Positions 38,721 to 49,796 of a DNA stretch of 64,000 nt are shown one piece after another (the stretch's first letter is position 1; every line of letters begins with the position of its first letter). The notes beneath the pieces are model-generated. The model was given only the letters and a program-made list of their open reading frames with translations. It did not search any database and had not been told where the DNA came from. The stretch is from Symbiodinium sp. CCMP2592 (lineage: Eukaryota > Sar > Dinophyceae > Suessiales > Symbiodiniaceae), in the NCBI GenBank assembly GCA_905221615.1, contig CAJNDT010000005.1:248001-312000 (forward strand), given 5' to 3'. A program made the position numbers and the translations under genes.

Positions 38721-39138
38721 ACACTGTACGATACCATACTATACTTGTATTAAGGCCCTTGCATTATCACATCCCAAACTCTGAACCCCACCGCCTTCAA
38801 GCAATTCTGAGATTCAGCTTCTGACAAGCAGAGCTTAAAACACGCTTCAATCTGCTCTGGAGCCTTGCACCAAAGACCTATAGAATGCAACACCCCAACA
38901 CCTTGGCTTACAGTAATCTCGCTGACGAATCTGCACAGAGAGTTTCGGGTTCCCGAGCCTGATGCCCGGATGAACTTGTATAGGACCAAGAAGGCTTTAC
39001 TTTACGATTATACGAAAGCTAAACTGTGCGACACTGTAATTATTGTACGATACTATACAATACTATACTATACGTACTCATATTCACATGCCCCTGTCTT
39101 ATGTTGGCGAGAGGCCGTCATAAGTTGCCAGCCGGCAC

Positions 39139-39177
39139 CGTCTCCATCCAGGCCCTGTCGCGCCGCATGCTGGATGC
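39139..39177 (-). CDS. Candidate exon
   Basis: Acceptor CCTCACCAAG|GCA, 13 codons (ASSMRRDRAWMET), donor ACG|GTGCCGG. The plus strand also offers a tidy exon here (CCAG|...TTG|GTGAGG). The minus reading is preferred because it fits phase 0 on both sides. Confidence 0.45.
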
Positions 39178-39350
39178 CTTGGTGAGGGTTTAGGGGGTTT
39201 AGGGTGTCGGGGGTTTGGGGGGTTTAGAGGGTTTGGAGGTTGTAGGGGGTTTAGAGGGTTTAGGAGGGTTTGCGGAGTGTAGGGGGTTTAGGGCAGGTCC
39301 ATGGAAGCAGGGAGATGCCTGGCGTAGCAACAATTCAGAAAAGACAGACA

Positions 39351-39440
39351 TATACACATCGAACCGAAACAACTGCGTAGGTCTGTATACATGCGTATAC
39401 ACGTACATATACACATGCATACATACATACATACAGATGA
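39351..39440. repeat. ATAC/CATA microsatellite
   Basis: ACATACATACATACATAC and ATACACAT words. Confidence 0.85.
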
Positions 39441-39589
39441 ACACATACATTGTAGCTACGCATGAAGAAGAAGCTGGCGAGGATGACGACCAGAGAGAGC
39501 CCTTGGGTCCGATGATTTCGAAATGTCGGACTTTCACTGCAAGCTGGGTCCCGAGGTTTAGATTTGGGGTCGAGGGCTGTCAGGATTGA

Positions 39590-40490
39590 GGGCTTAGGCG
39601 GTAGAGCTGGGCTTTAGGGCTTTGAGGATTTAGGGATTTAGGGTTTCGGGTTAGGCATTAGGGCTTGAGGGCACAACGACGAAAGCCTGAACCCGGCCAC
39701 GCTAAATAAGCAAGCTCGGGTCGGTCTCCCGGCAAAAGCAGGAAGGTCATCTTATCCCCCTATGCAAGCTGCAAAGATGAAGGCGATCTTGGTGCGTGCA
39801 TATATACATACACAGATAGAAACACACTCAAACAGAATCTGTATGCACATTCATCCACATGTTCGTGCAGAGACAGAGAGAGATAGAGAGACAACAAGAC
39901 CAGTACAAGAGTAGTGGAAAGAAAGAGCCCTCAACCCGAAACCCTAAACTCGAAACCCTAAACCTCCAAACCCTAAACCCGAAACCCCAAACCCGAAAGC
40001 ATGTGTGCGAAAAAGGAACTCACAGGTTTCAGGAGTACCTGCTGCGGTCTGTGCGTAGTTTCGCTAGGCTGAGCCAGTCCCTGGACTGTCAGCGCCCCAA
40101 AGAAGAGCGAAGAATTGCAAACCGCACCCAAAAAGAGTCCAGTAGTGAATCTCCTAGTCCCACGGTTTCGTGGATTTGGGGGCAAGTCGTTCCAGCTTTA
40201 TCTGAGATGCGTAGTCCCAAGGCGAGCTTGAGTTCCTCCACATCCACCTGCTGCGATCATGCCGCCGCACACTTATACGGGTATGTAGTGTGCGCAACTG
40301 GAAACACAGTCGACACAATTCGGGATGAATTGGTAGGACAAGCTCCAAAAAATGAGGCATACATTCAATCCATTTCGCCATGGGAAGCAGACTAGCACGT
40401 CAAACGGACACGTCCCAAACCCTCCCACAAATCCGGGAGCAACAAGGTTCAGATACTCTTGGTCTGTCGGAGTTTGCGTCGACTATGCGC
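39590..40490. other. Intron DNA, no confident exon
   Basis: CCCTAAA-like words at 39930-40000. A plus-strand frame (39859-40395) lacks splice or start support and has ordinary codon use. Confidence 0.45.
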
Positions 40491-40496
40491 CTGGAT

Positions 40497-40620
40497 ATTA
40501 CATACCAAAAGCCCTAGTTCTAGTAACCCTAAACCTAAACCTTTTTAGACAAAACCATGCCATACCAAAAACCCTAAGCCCTAATTCTAGTAACCCTAAA
40601 CCTAAGCCCTTTTTGGAAAA
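40497..40620. repeat. Tandem duplication of ~60 bp
   Basis: CATACCAAAAGCCCTAGTTC and AGTAACCCTAAACCTAA occur twice with small changes. Confidence 0.8.
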
Positions 40621-40696
40621 CCCCAAGCCCCAAAGCTCCAAACCATCCCAAACCCTGACACCCCAATTATCGCAACGGGGAAGTATCCCCTTCCGG

Positions 40697-40739
40697 TAGG
40701 GTTTAGGGTTTAGGGTTTAGGGTTTAGGGTTTAGGGTTA
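40697..40739. repeat. Perfect (TTTAGGG)n, about 5-6 units
   Basis: The cleanest short run of exact TTTAGGG heptamers in the window; interstitial. Confidence 0.95.
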
Positions 40740-41025
40740 CAGTGCCTATATACCCTTTGGGACCTTAAACCTCAACCCTGAAGCCCCAAACCCTTTTCTG
40801 GGCTCTTGTTAAGGCTTGCATTAATTTTATAAGCACCATAATAAGGAAACCATATGATATGTTATGGATCCCTATTGTGGCGTTCTCCTTCAAGGTCTTT
40901 TCCTTCATCATTCCACCCACTGTCTTTCGTCCGCTGGACCACTCGTTGTCTCCAATGCGCACAATGAGAGACTTTGTGATGGTGAAGGAGTTTCCAGTAA
41001 AGTTGAGGTTCAACTTCACTTTCAC

Positions 41026-41076
41026 CTCCTTCTCCTTTGCTCTCTGCTCTTTCTTCTCGGCGTCTTTGATGGCTTT
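41026..41076 (-). CDS. Exon: Lys/Glu helix
   Basis: Acceptor CCCGGAAGAG|AAA, 17 codons (KAIKDAEKKEQRAKEKE), donor GAG|GTGAAAG. Phase 0 at both ends. The frame stays open to about 40860 and remains protein-like (VKVKLNLNFTGNSFTITK...), so a longer exon ending near 40880 is possible. Confidence 0.55.
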
Positions 41077-41261
41077 CTCTTCCGGGTAACTTAAATTAAC
41101 TTCCTTAACCCCCTAAAACCCTTTAGAACCCTTAAAGGAACCCTTAATCGATCCCTCTCTAAGGCGCCTTAAACCCTGTACCCGTAAAGAAACCCTTATC
41201 GATCTCCTATAGATCTCTTAAAGGAACACTTATAGATCTCTATTCTGGTAATTTGAAGCAA

Positions 41262-41665
41262 CTTCCTAAACCCTAAACCCAGTTTGCTGGGCAGGAGAAG
41301 AAAGAAACCCTAACCCCTGAACCTCAAATCCCAAAACCCTAAATCCCCAAACCCTTAATCCCTAAACCCTAAATCCCTAAACCCTAAATCCCTAAACCGT
41401 GAATCCATAAACCCCAAACCTTGAAGCCCCAAACCGCACACCCTCAATCCCTAAACCCTAAATGCCTAAACCCTCAATCCCTAAACCCTCAATCCCTAAA
41501 CCCTAAATCCCTAAACCGTGAATCCATAAACCCCAAACCTTGAAGCCCCAAACCCTACACCCTCAATCCCTAAACCCTAAATGCCTAAACCCTCAATCCC
41601 TAAACCCTAATTATAAATACCTAAACCCTAAATCCCTAAACCCTATAGCCCCAAACCTTTTTCTG
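41262..41665. repeat. CCCTAAATCC-type array with a 120-bp duplication
   Basis: Telomere-like CCCTAAA/CCCTCAATC units. The block CCGTGAATCCATAAACCCCA recurs 120 bp later (about 41397 and 41517). Confidence 0.9.
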
Positions 41666-41922
41666 GGCAAGAGCAGAAAGCCCTTATGGGACTTAAACCT
41701 TAACCCCTATACCCTTAGAGGAACCCTTATCGGTCTCTCAAAGGAAACCTTATAGATCCCTATTATGGTAACTTGTATAAGCTTCCTTAACAAGAACCCA
41801 ATTTTCTGGGCAAAGAAAAGAAAGAAATCCTAACCCCTAAACCCAAACCTGGAAGCCCCAAATCCTTAAACCCAAAAAGCCCCTAAATCCCTAAACCCAG
41901 TTTCCTGGGCAAAGAAAAGGGC

Positions 41923-42106
41923 CCAGACCTTCCAAAATCATTTAATTAAGGAACATACCTTAAATCATACTAGGGATCCTTTTATAATTTAAGGTATATT
42001 CCTTAATTAAGGGGTATTAGAATCCCCTAAACCCTAAACCCTATAGATCCCTTAAAGGATCCCTTAAAGGAACCCTAGGTCCCTAGGTATTCCGAAGGTC
42101 TGGGAC
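41923..42106. mobile_element. Foldback element, family H3, with internal insertion
   Basis: Left arm CCCAGACCTTCCAAAATCAT; inner palindrome TTAAGGAACATACCTTAAAT against TTTAAGGTATATTCCTTAAT; the outer right arm CGAAGGTCTGGG is displaced to about 42093 by some 75 bp of CCCTAAA/AAAGGATCC sequence. Confidence 0.7.
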
Positions 42107-42117
42107 TTCCCCGGGGC

Positions 42118-42162
42118 CTCCCCTGCGAGGAGTCGTCGGATCCAGGCTTCGCGCTCCTTTCC
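42118..42162 (-). CDS. Exon
   Basis: Acceptor CTCGCCAG|GGA, 15 codons (GKEREAWIRRLLAGE), donor GAG|GCCCCGG (GC). Phase 0 at both ends; the helix continues that of the preceding exon. Confidence 0.7.
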
Positions 42163-42175
42163 CTGGCGAGAGGAA

Positions 42176-42376
42176 GGGTTTAGGGCTTCAGGGTTTAGGG
42201 GTTTAGGGTTTAGGGTTTAGGGTTTAGGGGTTTAGGGCTTCAGGGTTTAGGGTTTAGGGTTTAGGGGTTTAGGGCTTCAGGGTTTAGGGTTTAGGGTTTA
42301 GGGGTTTAGGGCTTCAGGGTTTAGGGTTTAGGGTTTAGGGGTTTAGGGCTTCAGGGTTTAGGGTTTAGGGTTTTTC
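42176..42376. repeat. Higher-order telomere-like repeat, 37-bp unit
   Basis: About five copies of a unit made of TTTAGGG, TTTAGGG, TTTAGGGG, TTTAGGGC and TTCAGGG. The same variant order recurs each time. Confidence 0.95.
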
Positions 42377-42986
42377 GGTGGGTTTCTTTAGGGTTCCTTC
42401 AAAGGGTTCCTTTAAAGGGGTTCGAGAAGAGATCTGTAGCGTTGAGGGTTTAGGGCTTCGTTCGGGGCTTAATAGAGTGTAAGATTTAGAGGGCTTAGGA
42501 TTGCAGTCTAGGTCTTAGGGTTCAGGCTTTTGAGGTATTGGTGTTTAAGGTTTGTAGGCGTAGGGCTTATGGTTTCGGACTATGGACATGATAGTAGATT
42601 GAGGCAACCTGAAAAGGAACCGCAAGACTATTCCTTGCCTTAGTAGCCCTTCGAATAACCCTTGCAAGGTTTGAGGCTCTGGGATTGAATTTACGGTTTA
42701 TAACTAATTATTGTCGGACGTGATTTCCAAGTTTCTGGGCCACACCGCCTACACTTGCTAAGCTAGTACGTGTCCATGCAAACCGAGACACACTGCGGTG
42801 CCTAAGCACCATGGCCCTGGTGTCCGTTACGACTCCTTTAAAGAAACCCTCTGAAGAACCTTCAGGGATCCCGTATAGGGACCCTCAAAGGAATCCGTTA
42901 ATTTGGACCCTTATCGGAACCCCTTTCTAGAAACCCTTAAAGGGGCCCTTATGGAACCACTGAACACAACCCTCGAAGGAACCCCC

Positions 42987-43092
42987 CAGACCTTCCAAAA
43001 TCCCTTAATTAAGGAATATACCTTAAATTATAATAGGATCCCAAATATGAATTAAGGTATATTCCTTAATTAAGGGATTTTGGAAGGTCAGG
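42987..43092. mobile_element. Foldback element, family H3 (complete)
   Basis: Long arms: CAGACCTTCCAAAATCCCTT with AATTAAGGAATATACC, mirrored by GGTATATTCCTTAATTAAGG and GATTTTGGAAGGTC, with an AGGATCC centre. Confidence 0.9.
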
Positions 43093-43143
43093 GCCGTTCG
43101 TGAACCCCTTATAGCGCCACAAGCAGGTCTGGGTTGCTGAGGC

Positions 43144-43184
43144 CAGCCGCTCACGCAAGGCCATGGCCTCGTTGTGCGCGGTGC
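43144..43184 (-). CDS. Exon
   Basis: Acceptor GCGTGGAG|GC, 13 codons (TAHNEAMALRERL), donor CTG|GCCTCAGC (GC). Its first two bases finish the Gly codon begun in the exon at 44232. Very low A/T at codon position 3. Confidence 0.75.
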
Positions 43185-43345
43185 CTCCACGCTAAGGTTC
43201 GGTGTGGGGTTTGGGGTCATGTGCGGTTGAGGGTTATAGCGTTGGGCGTTGTGGGATTTGGGGATAAATGTTTAGGGCTAAAGGGTGCAGGGCTAGATCG
43301 TATAAGCTTGAGTGTGAGGTGTGGGGTTCTATTGTTTCGGGTTTG

Positions 43346-43470
43346 TAAATATGTATAAATATACATATAGGCACACATATATACATTGTAAGTACATTAA
43401 GAAACAAGTAAGTGTGTATATATGCATAAATGTAGAACTTCTATATATACATATATTACATACATCTGTG
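43346..43470. repeat. AT/ATAC microsatellite tract
   Basis: TATATACAT-type words, imperfect. Confidence 0.75.
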
Positions 43471-43499
43471 GGCTTTTGGGCTTTGGGGATGTTAGGGTG

Positions 43500-44225
43500 T
43501 TAAGGTGCTGGGTAGGTTAGGGTTGAAGCTTGAAGCTTCACCTGGATCCTTTAGCGCAGTACTGCTTTTTGTTTGGAGTGGGCTATCAGGCTATCAACTG
43601 TCTTATTGCGATAACTGCAGGAATGTACACACCGGCCCAAAAAGATGATCTTGGAGTGTCCAGGTAGGGTCCGGCTTATTCCCAAAGGATCCATGTAAGC
43701 ATGTGGCATTATGTAACTTGGTCTTGAACATACCGTATAGTACGCATATCCCTTGACCCTATACAGGGACCCCTGTGCATAGTCATAGTATATTACCAAC
43801 GCACTCGGAATCGAAGGGCGATGGAAAGAACACCTGCCGGGAGTCTTTGCGAAGTTGTAAAAGCAATGTCAAGGCACCTGGTGCTGCACAACCTCCATTT
43901 ACTGCCCTCAAGCCTGCGCCCGCAGGAACAGAAACACTGGCAGGATCAAACCCTGCAGGGACAGTTCGGATACCAGCGCGATAGCTAATCTTCAGTGCCC
44001 GTAGTGTAGATACCCTCTATACATCCCAACGAAAAATTATAAACCCAAAGCTCTCAACTCCTAACTCCTGAAAACGCTTCTAAACCCCACAGAACCCTGA
44101 ACAGAACCGTCAGAGGGTCCAAGTACTCCCGATTATATGACTTTAGGGCCATTTGAGGTACCAATAACAATAAGTAAGGACAACTTGGACTGCTCTGGCT
44201 CCCTGAACAGAAGGCTTCCGTGTGA
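43500..44225. other. Intron DNA, no confident exon
   Basis: Short frames on both strands (for example plus 43775-43984) without good splice context. Confidence 0.4.
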
Positions 44226-44231
44226 CCCGGC

Positions 44232-44275
44232 CTATGGGTGAGCCCCAGTTCCAGTTGGGATCGGCCCAGCCCCGC
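44232..44275 (-). CDS. Exon with Trp-rich motif NWNWG
   Basis: Acceptor CCGGCCAG|G, 14 codons (RGWADPNWNWGSPI), donor ATAG|GCCGGG (GC). Joining to the next exon gives ...GSPIGTAHNEA... through a split Gly codon. The Trp-dense motif is very unlikely to arise by chance. I have an unverified impression that similar motifs occur in dinoflagellate proteins. Confidence 0.75.
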
Positions 44276-44309
44276 CTGGCCGGTGAAAGTGGATTTGGGC
44301 TCAGGGAAT

Positions 44310-46318
44310 AGGGTTTAGGGATTATAGGGGGTGTACTGCTTAGAGCGTAGGGTCAGGGTTAGGGTTTTATTTGGGTTTAGGGTTTGGGGTTTAGGGCTTC
44401 AGGGCTTTGGGTTTAAGCTTTTTGTTTGAACTCCTTTTCTACATGGCCCAATAGGTGTTTGGAGGGCTTGGGACTTCGGGGTTTAGGGTTAGAAAAGAAG
44501 GTTCAAGTTAAGGGCCTTATGGTTTCGAGGTTCCAGGCTCTAAGCGCGTAGGGCTCACGGCGTGGGTTTTGGGGGTTGAATCCCAGGGTTGCAGGGCTCA
44601 AACCCTTAGACATCGGAATCCAGTTCTGAAGCGAACCTTGAGTGAGGGTGCAAAGGAACCAATAATTAGCCAGTCGGGTCTGTGATTGTGTGATTGTAAC
44701 AACGTAGGTCAATATTTGGTGGACGACATGATTAGTAGGCACTTGGACCCGGAAGGGAAGAATCAATCCCAATCCGGAGCACTCTGTTGAACTCGTTAGT
44801 TCTCTCTCGAGCCGAGCTTTCGCGAGCCCTGGTCTACATAATCCCGGGTTTCGGGACGAGTCCCTCGTCCTATACAGGTTCGACATCCCCGATCCATGAG
44901 AAACTCCCAACATCGCCTAAACCCTAAACTCTCAGCCCCAAACGAAAAACGTCCCTAAACCCCAAATCCAGTCAGGCCGAGCTCGCAAGCCTAAACCGCC
45001 CTAAGGTTGAAGTTTTTTTCGTGAAGAAGGGTGAACAATAACTGGCGCCCGCGTTTTTTGTGAAGCGGTTTAGGGCATAGGGCTTTCCCGGTCTGACGGT
45101 CTTTGAGCCGGGGGAGATTAAGGCTCAAAGAGTTGCTTAGGAGCTGTAGTTCTTCTTCAGACTTGGGGACTTCTTGCTGCACGGATTACGGCCCCTGAAG
45201 TCTACGCAACCTTAACACCAAAAGCCTACTTGTCTAAGGGTTTCTATCCAGGAAGTCATCATAACGGGACCTGACAAAAGCAGGTTTTCTAGGGATGAGG
45301 TAGCCCATTATTAAGGCTTCATGGCTTTTGGGTTTAAGGCCCCTAAAGCCCTCGCCCATGCACCCTGATCCCATCCAAGAAGCCTCGAAACCGCGCCGTG
45401 CAAGCGAGCACTCTCCTGGACCGGTTTATGGGGTTTAACTGTAGCGTTGGAAAAGGTAATGCCGCTAGTGCTTTCTAGGGGTCTCTTTATTACGATTTCC
45501 TCATATTCATAATCTCCTTAAGAGGTAGGGTTCGAGTTAGGTCTTCTTTGAGCCGAAGTTTTGTGTGGATCCTATACAGCACCGAAGTCCCCGACACATC
45601 TCACAGCGCCAACGGTTTAGGGTTTAGGCTTATCTAACTCCAAGACACCCTGGAGTCCGAAACAGCCAATACTGGGGCCTTCATAATTAGAATAGGGCTA
45701 TGGGGCCCATTATACTATAACTATATTTAAAAAAGGGAACCCCAAAATAGTATTGGTAATTATTTCGGGTCCCTGCGGTAATTGCCCCAGAACTCCGAAT
45801 GTCCGTGCACAGCCGTGGATCCAGCATCGCACTTCTGAACAGCTACAAGCTTCGGGCTTAAGCCCTCGGGTTGGAGACGCCCCCATCTAAACTTCCCACA
45901 AAGAGCTATCCATCTCAAACCTCCATAAGCCCACATACAAAGCCCAAACTGCTGGATCTTGCAAATTGAAGCTCGCAGGCCCCAAAAGCCCTCAACTCCC
46001 CACTACTAAATCCCGACACCCGGCACTCCTGCACTCTGAAACACCAACCTTTCAGCTCATGACAGCTTCTGCAGCCCTAAATCATCAAGGTTGGTTTGGG
46101 GTCCACAGAGCTGAAGACATCCACACCAACCGCAACCCCTGAAACCACTCGAGGCCACCAAGCCGCAAAAACTCGCGAACACGGCTTGGGTTTAGGGGGT
46201 AGGGTCTACCTGAACCCCCAAACCCGAAAGTAACCCCAACAAAAAGCCCAAACCAACACCCAAAAAGATGCCTAAAGCAACCCCAACAAAAGTTACCCTC
46301 TGGGGTACTACATTACTT
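44310..46318. other. Intron DNA; possible micro-exons not supported
   Basis: TTTAGGG words at 44310-44420. Minus-strand islands at 45389-45412, 45809-45832 and 45130-45180 have AG/GT borders but no independent support. H9 is at 45680. Confidence 0.4.
45680..45777. mobile_element. Foldback element, family H9
   Basis: CCTTCATAATTAGAATAGGG and AATAGTATTGGTAATTATTT arms around ATTATACTATAA. Confidence 0.7.
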
Positions 46319-46410
46319 GGGAGTTTCCGACAATAGGTGACCCTAATATAGAGTAGGATCCGTATTGTAAGGACCTTACAAAAAAGGGAACCCACATTTC
46401 CGGGAACTCT
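46319..46410. mobile_element. Foldback element, family H1 (degenerate)
   Basis: TGGGAGTTTCCGACAATAGG against ATTTCCGGGAACTC. Confidence 0.65.
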
Positions 46411-46492
46411 AAACCCTTACAGAGCCCCTGATAGTACGCTTATAGTAACCCTTCAAAGGAACCCTAAGTTCCGAAAACCCCCACGTAGGGTC

Positions 46493-46562
46493 CTGCATCA
46501 GCTTAATGGCCCTGGGAATTATGGTATATTCCTTATTTATGGGTAATGCAGGATTTATATCC
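46493..46562. repeat. Partial H6 foldback
   Basis: TCCTGCATCAGC...ATGGTATATTCCTTA...AATGCAGGATTTATAT; same core as 49827-49934. Confidence 0.6.
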
Positions 46563-46639
46563 CTAAACCCTACAACCCTATAGATCCCTCGAAGGAACCC
46601 CTTAAACTTAAAGGTACCCTATAGATCCCTTCAACTAAA

Positions 46640-46768
46640 TGCAGGATTTATATGTGCGGTTGTCAAAATTAGGGTTCCTTTTCGGGTCCCTAAAATAGTA
46701 CGGCACCTGACATTTAGGGCAGCCAAACAGAGACCCTAAGTTTGACAACTACCCATATCATCAACCAT
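46640..46768. mobile_element. H6 right arm interrupted by an H7 element with ATAT duplication
   Basis: H6 sequence GCAGGATTTATAT is followed by a 101-bp H7 (46654-46754, GTGCGGTTGTCAAAATT to TTGACAACTACCC), then ATAT again and TCATCAACC. The uninterrupted form is GGATTTATATCATCAACC at 49920, so ATAT is a 4-bp target-site duplication. Confidence 0.85.
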
Positions 46769-46874
46769 ACCTATAGTCTCCATTGTAGTTCCTTTCTTTG
46801 GTTTAACCAAGTCTATATCAGGGATCCTAAAAGGTAACCCCAAAAAGGAACTACAATGGAGACTATAGGTAGGT
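46769..46874. mobile_element. Foldback element, family H2
   Basis: Near-perfect arms CCTATAGTCTCCATTGTAGT and ACTACAATGGAGACTATAGG, with a CAGGGATCCT centre. Confidence 0.85.
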
Positions 46875-46886
46875 TCCAAGCAGAGC

Positions 46887-46922
46887 CTGCATCCGGGGCC
46901 CCGAGACGAAACAAAGCGGGCC
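46887..46922 (-). CDS. Micro-exon (36 bp)
   Basis: Acceptor GCCTGCTGAG|G, donor ATGCAG|GCTCTG (GC). In the phase set by its neighbours it reads ARFVSSRGPGC with split Met and Arg codons at the borders. All three frames are open, so support comes from phase only. Confidence 0.5.
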
Positions 46923-46929
46923 CTCAGCA

Positions 46930-47035
46930 GGCGAGTTTTAGGGATTAGGGTTTAGGGTTTTGGGTTTAGGGTTTGGGTTTAGGGTTTAGGGTTTAGGGCT
47001 TAGGGTTAAGGGTTTAGAGTTTAGGGTTTAAAGCA
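46930..47035. repeat. TTTAGGG-like tract
   Basis: TTTAGGG, TTTTGGG and TTAAGGG variants. Confidence 0.85.
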
Positions 47036-47084
47036 TAGACAAAAAAGCAAGGAATCATGAAAGGAACCCTACTATAGGGGCCTC

Positions 47085-47170
47085 AGTGGCCTTAATAATG
47101 GGGCCCACGATACTATAATTGTAATAAGGAACCCCGAACATAGTGGAGATACCATGGAAAACCCCATGGA
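47085..47170. repeat. H9-like partial foldback
   Basis: CCTTAATAATGGGGCCCAC and GATACTATAATTGTAATAAG plus GGAACCCC; one arm degenerate. Another partial copy lies at 47414-47482. Confidence 0.5.
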
Positions 47171-47785
47171 ATCATAAAAGGAATTCTTAAAGACATCCGA
47201 AAAGATCTTTTATGATGATTACTCAAGAACCCTTATTATTAGAGTTCGCAGAATGAACCCTTGACCAGCACGAGGGTTTGAGGGTTTGGGGTTCGGATGT
47301 TGCTAGGGTCGGTGCGATGCGCAACTTCATTCTGCGGGTTTGGGACTTTGGGTTTGGGGTAGCACAGGATCCCAGAAGCAACCTCGAGGAGGAAACGAGT
47401 CTGAAGCGAATATAGGGGGCTTATTCATAATTAGAACCGGGTTTTGGAGTAGATTATGCTATAAGTACAGTATGGAGCCCGCAAAACAGAATCGGGTGTC
47501 TGGCATTGGGATACATCGGATCGCTTGCGAATGCTGAGGGTAGGGAAGTATCGTTTCTTAACCCTCTCTGTTTGAAATTACAGGGAAGCTTACGAATCTG
47601 GCGGGTCTAAGCAGACTCCAATGCTGGCAGGCTCAGCTAGTCAGACTTATCAATGCAGCTCCTGCTTTGGCGTAGATGGTGTCTTATTCGGGGAGCTGAC
47701 TTGAAACTTATCTCCAAGCATCCGGCACACAAAACGGTTTAGGGCTTCGGGGAAGAGTCCGGAGTGCCAGTTTCTCGCTACCTTA

Positions 47786-47888
47786 CCCTTAGGCTCCATG
47801 TATCCGAATAGTATACACTTAGCCCTATAAAGTACTGTACATTAGGCCCAAAGTATATACGATTTGGGTAAATGGACCCTTAGGGTTA
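47786..47888. mobile_element. Foldback element, family H8
   Basis: CTTAGGCTCCATGTATCCGA and GTAAATGGACCCTTAGGG arms, with GTATACACTTA/AAGTATATAC inside. Confidence 0.75.
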
Positions 47889-48111
47889 GCCTCCAATTAT
47901 TGGATCATCCTAACAATAAAAGCAAGCTGACAACAACGCTGCTGTCCAAAAGACCTGGTGAAGCTCTCATCCAATCCCTTCAGGGGCTTTGAACTTCGAA
48001 ATGCATTTTAGGGTTTTAGGTAGTCTTACACCGTACAAACCAATCCAGACCAGAGGTGTAGGATTTAGGATTTAAACCACCGAGCCGTTGCATTTGCTGT
48101 CCAGGAGCAAC

Positions 48112-48156
48112 AGCGGCGAGGATGGCTAGCAACCAGAAGCGTTTTGGCGAGCCCAT
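48112..48156 (-). CDS. Possible first exon with signal peptide (alternative to the chain)
   Basis: A Met at 48156 opens MGSPKRFWLLAILAA followed by a GT donor (GCT|GTTGCTCC). That is a textbook signal-peptide-like N-terminus. It is not needed by the phase chain (48304-48323 joins 46887-46922 directly), and the plus strand also reads well here (MASNQKRFGEPIAQKK), so it is either an alternative start or chance. Confidence 0.3.
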
Positions 48157-48303
48157 TGCGCAGAAGAAGAGAACAGACTCAACTGTAAACTTCCCTAACC
48201 CTTTACATGGGGGGGGGGGGGGGCAGTTCGCAATTAGTTTGCAATTTAATGCACACGCCTAGAGGGAATCGCCCGGGGGTGTGGCAGTAGGGATTCGGCT
48301 TAC

Positions 48304-48323
48304 ATGTTGCGGAGGCTATCTTG
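48304..48323 (-). CDS. Micro-exon (20 bp)
   Basis: Acceptor CCGGCGAG|CAA, six codons (QDSLRN) and AT, canonical donor AT|GTAAGCC. The AT joins the first G of the 46887 exon to make Met. Small, but both borders and both phases fit. Confidence 0.5.
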
Positions 48324-48349
48324 CTCGCCGGGCAGGGGTTTTGGAGTCC

Positions 48350-49170
48350 ACCGTTTTAGGGGTTTAGGGATCAGGGATGAGGAAATAGGATGGATATAGG
48401 GGTTCAGGCTCGGGGCATCAGTGTTCAGAGTTGGGCAGTTTAGGGAATGAGAAGTCCAGTTCCGATGGAACTACGCTTGGTTGGTCTTCGGTTTTCCTTG
48501 CAAGCACAACCTGCGGCGAAGAGAGGAGCTTGAGTGGGCCCGAGTTGCTTGGATGTTCGGCTCCTTCGACTACCAAACCATACACCGGTAGTCCCAAAAA
48601 ACATCAGTGTAATGGTAACGGAGCCGACACACATGAACAGGAATTGCTTCGAGGACCGTTTCGACGCTTTCGTTGGGTTCGACAAACCCTGTATAAAGCT
48701 AGGAGTGTATAACATAACGGGATGCCAGTAAACAGTACTAAGTCAGCTCCTTGTAGAAAGCCAACTACCATGCAATACATTGACGGTCGGATCCCCAACA
48801 CAAGGACCAACGCAAGGCCTCACTCACATATTATTTTATATGTTATATATTATCATACTCTATTCCGAACTCTAGCAAGTGGGCCCAAACCTAGAGATTC
48901 ACCCATGTGCCTTTGTCCCGACTTCTCGAGCTCCAAACGTGAGCTCTAACCCTAAGCCCTAAACCCGAAACCCTCCAGCTTAAACTGAAAGCCGAAGTCC
49001 GAGATCCCAGGGCCTTAAACTATGTAGTTCTGTTATCCTAAACCCTACGTTCACCCTGAATAGTCTACCTCTTTAGGGCTCTTTATTATGATGTCTCTAT
49101 ACAAAGCCTTAAAAAGCCATGCTATTCCAGGTTAAGGTACAGCCTAAGCCCAAAACTCTTTTGTAGGTCT
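48350..49170. other. Intron DNA, nothing confident
   Basis: Frames on both strands at 48431-48810 have no splice or codon-bias support. Confidence 0.4.
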
Positions 49171-49176
49171 GATATC

Positions 49177-49241
49177 CGAGAGCTTGGGCAGGTACTTCTG
49201 CTCGACGACAGCCAACGTGCTGTTGACTTCCAGCCTCAACG
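49177..49241 (-). CDS. Exon
   Basis: Acceptor CCCTGCAAG|CG, 21 codons (LRLEVNSTLAVVEQKYLPKL plus S), donor CTCTCG|GATATC (GA). Helical and highly protein-like. It takes one base from the previous exon and ends in phase 0. Confidence 0.65.
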
Positions 49242-49796
49242 CTTGCAGGGTTCAGGGTTGAGGGTTTAGGGTTGGGGGTTTCAGAAATTCAGAAGCCGTA
49301 GTATATAAACCCCTAGACTAAGTGGTAGCATCCTTAGTTTCAAGACAGGCCCCCAAAACAAGAATGAAGGGTCTCATCCTTAACAAACCTCTCCATCACT
49401 GTCATGCTATGCCCGGATCTGCGAAGTTTCATGTAGAACACAAGCATTTCCACTGAGCCTCACCAGCGCGACATCCACCAGGGTTAGGGTTCAGGGTTCA
49501 GGCAGAAGCCTGACATCCCAATTGGGTCACTCGTAACACCCCAGAATTCCTCCAAGTTTCAGAGTTTCTGGATTCGATTTCCTTGTAGTCCGCTTACATG
49601 CGACACACTTTTGGATCTCAAAGTAACTAGACCCTAAACTGAAGGCTTAGGGCTGAAACTTTAGGGGCTTAAGCTTCATTTTCAGTGCTTAGGCTTCGGG
49701 GTGTTGGGGATTCATATCCAGGGTTTAGGGCTCACGTCCTAGGGTGCAAGCTTTACAGATTCGGGCTTGGGGCGCAAAACCTGCAGGATCCTAGGT

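Noticed and set aside
39859-40395. 178-codon plus-strand frame
   Set aside because: Starts in ordinary intron DNA, includes CCCTAAA-derived Asn/Pro/Lys repeats, and shows no codon bias or splice support.
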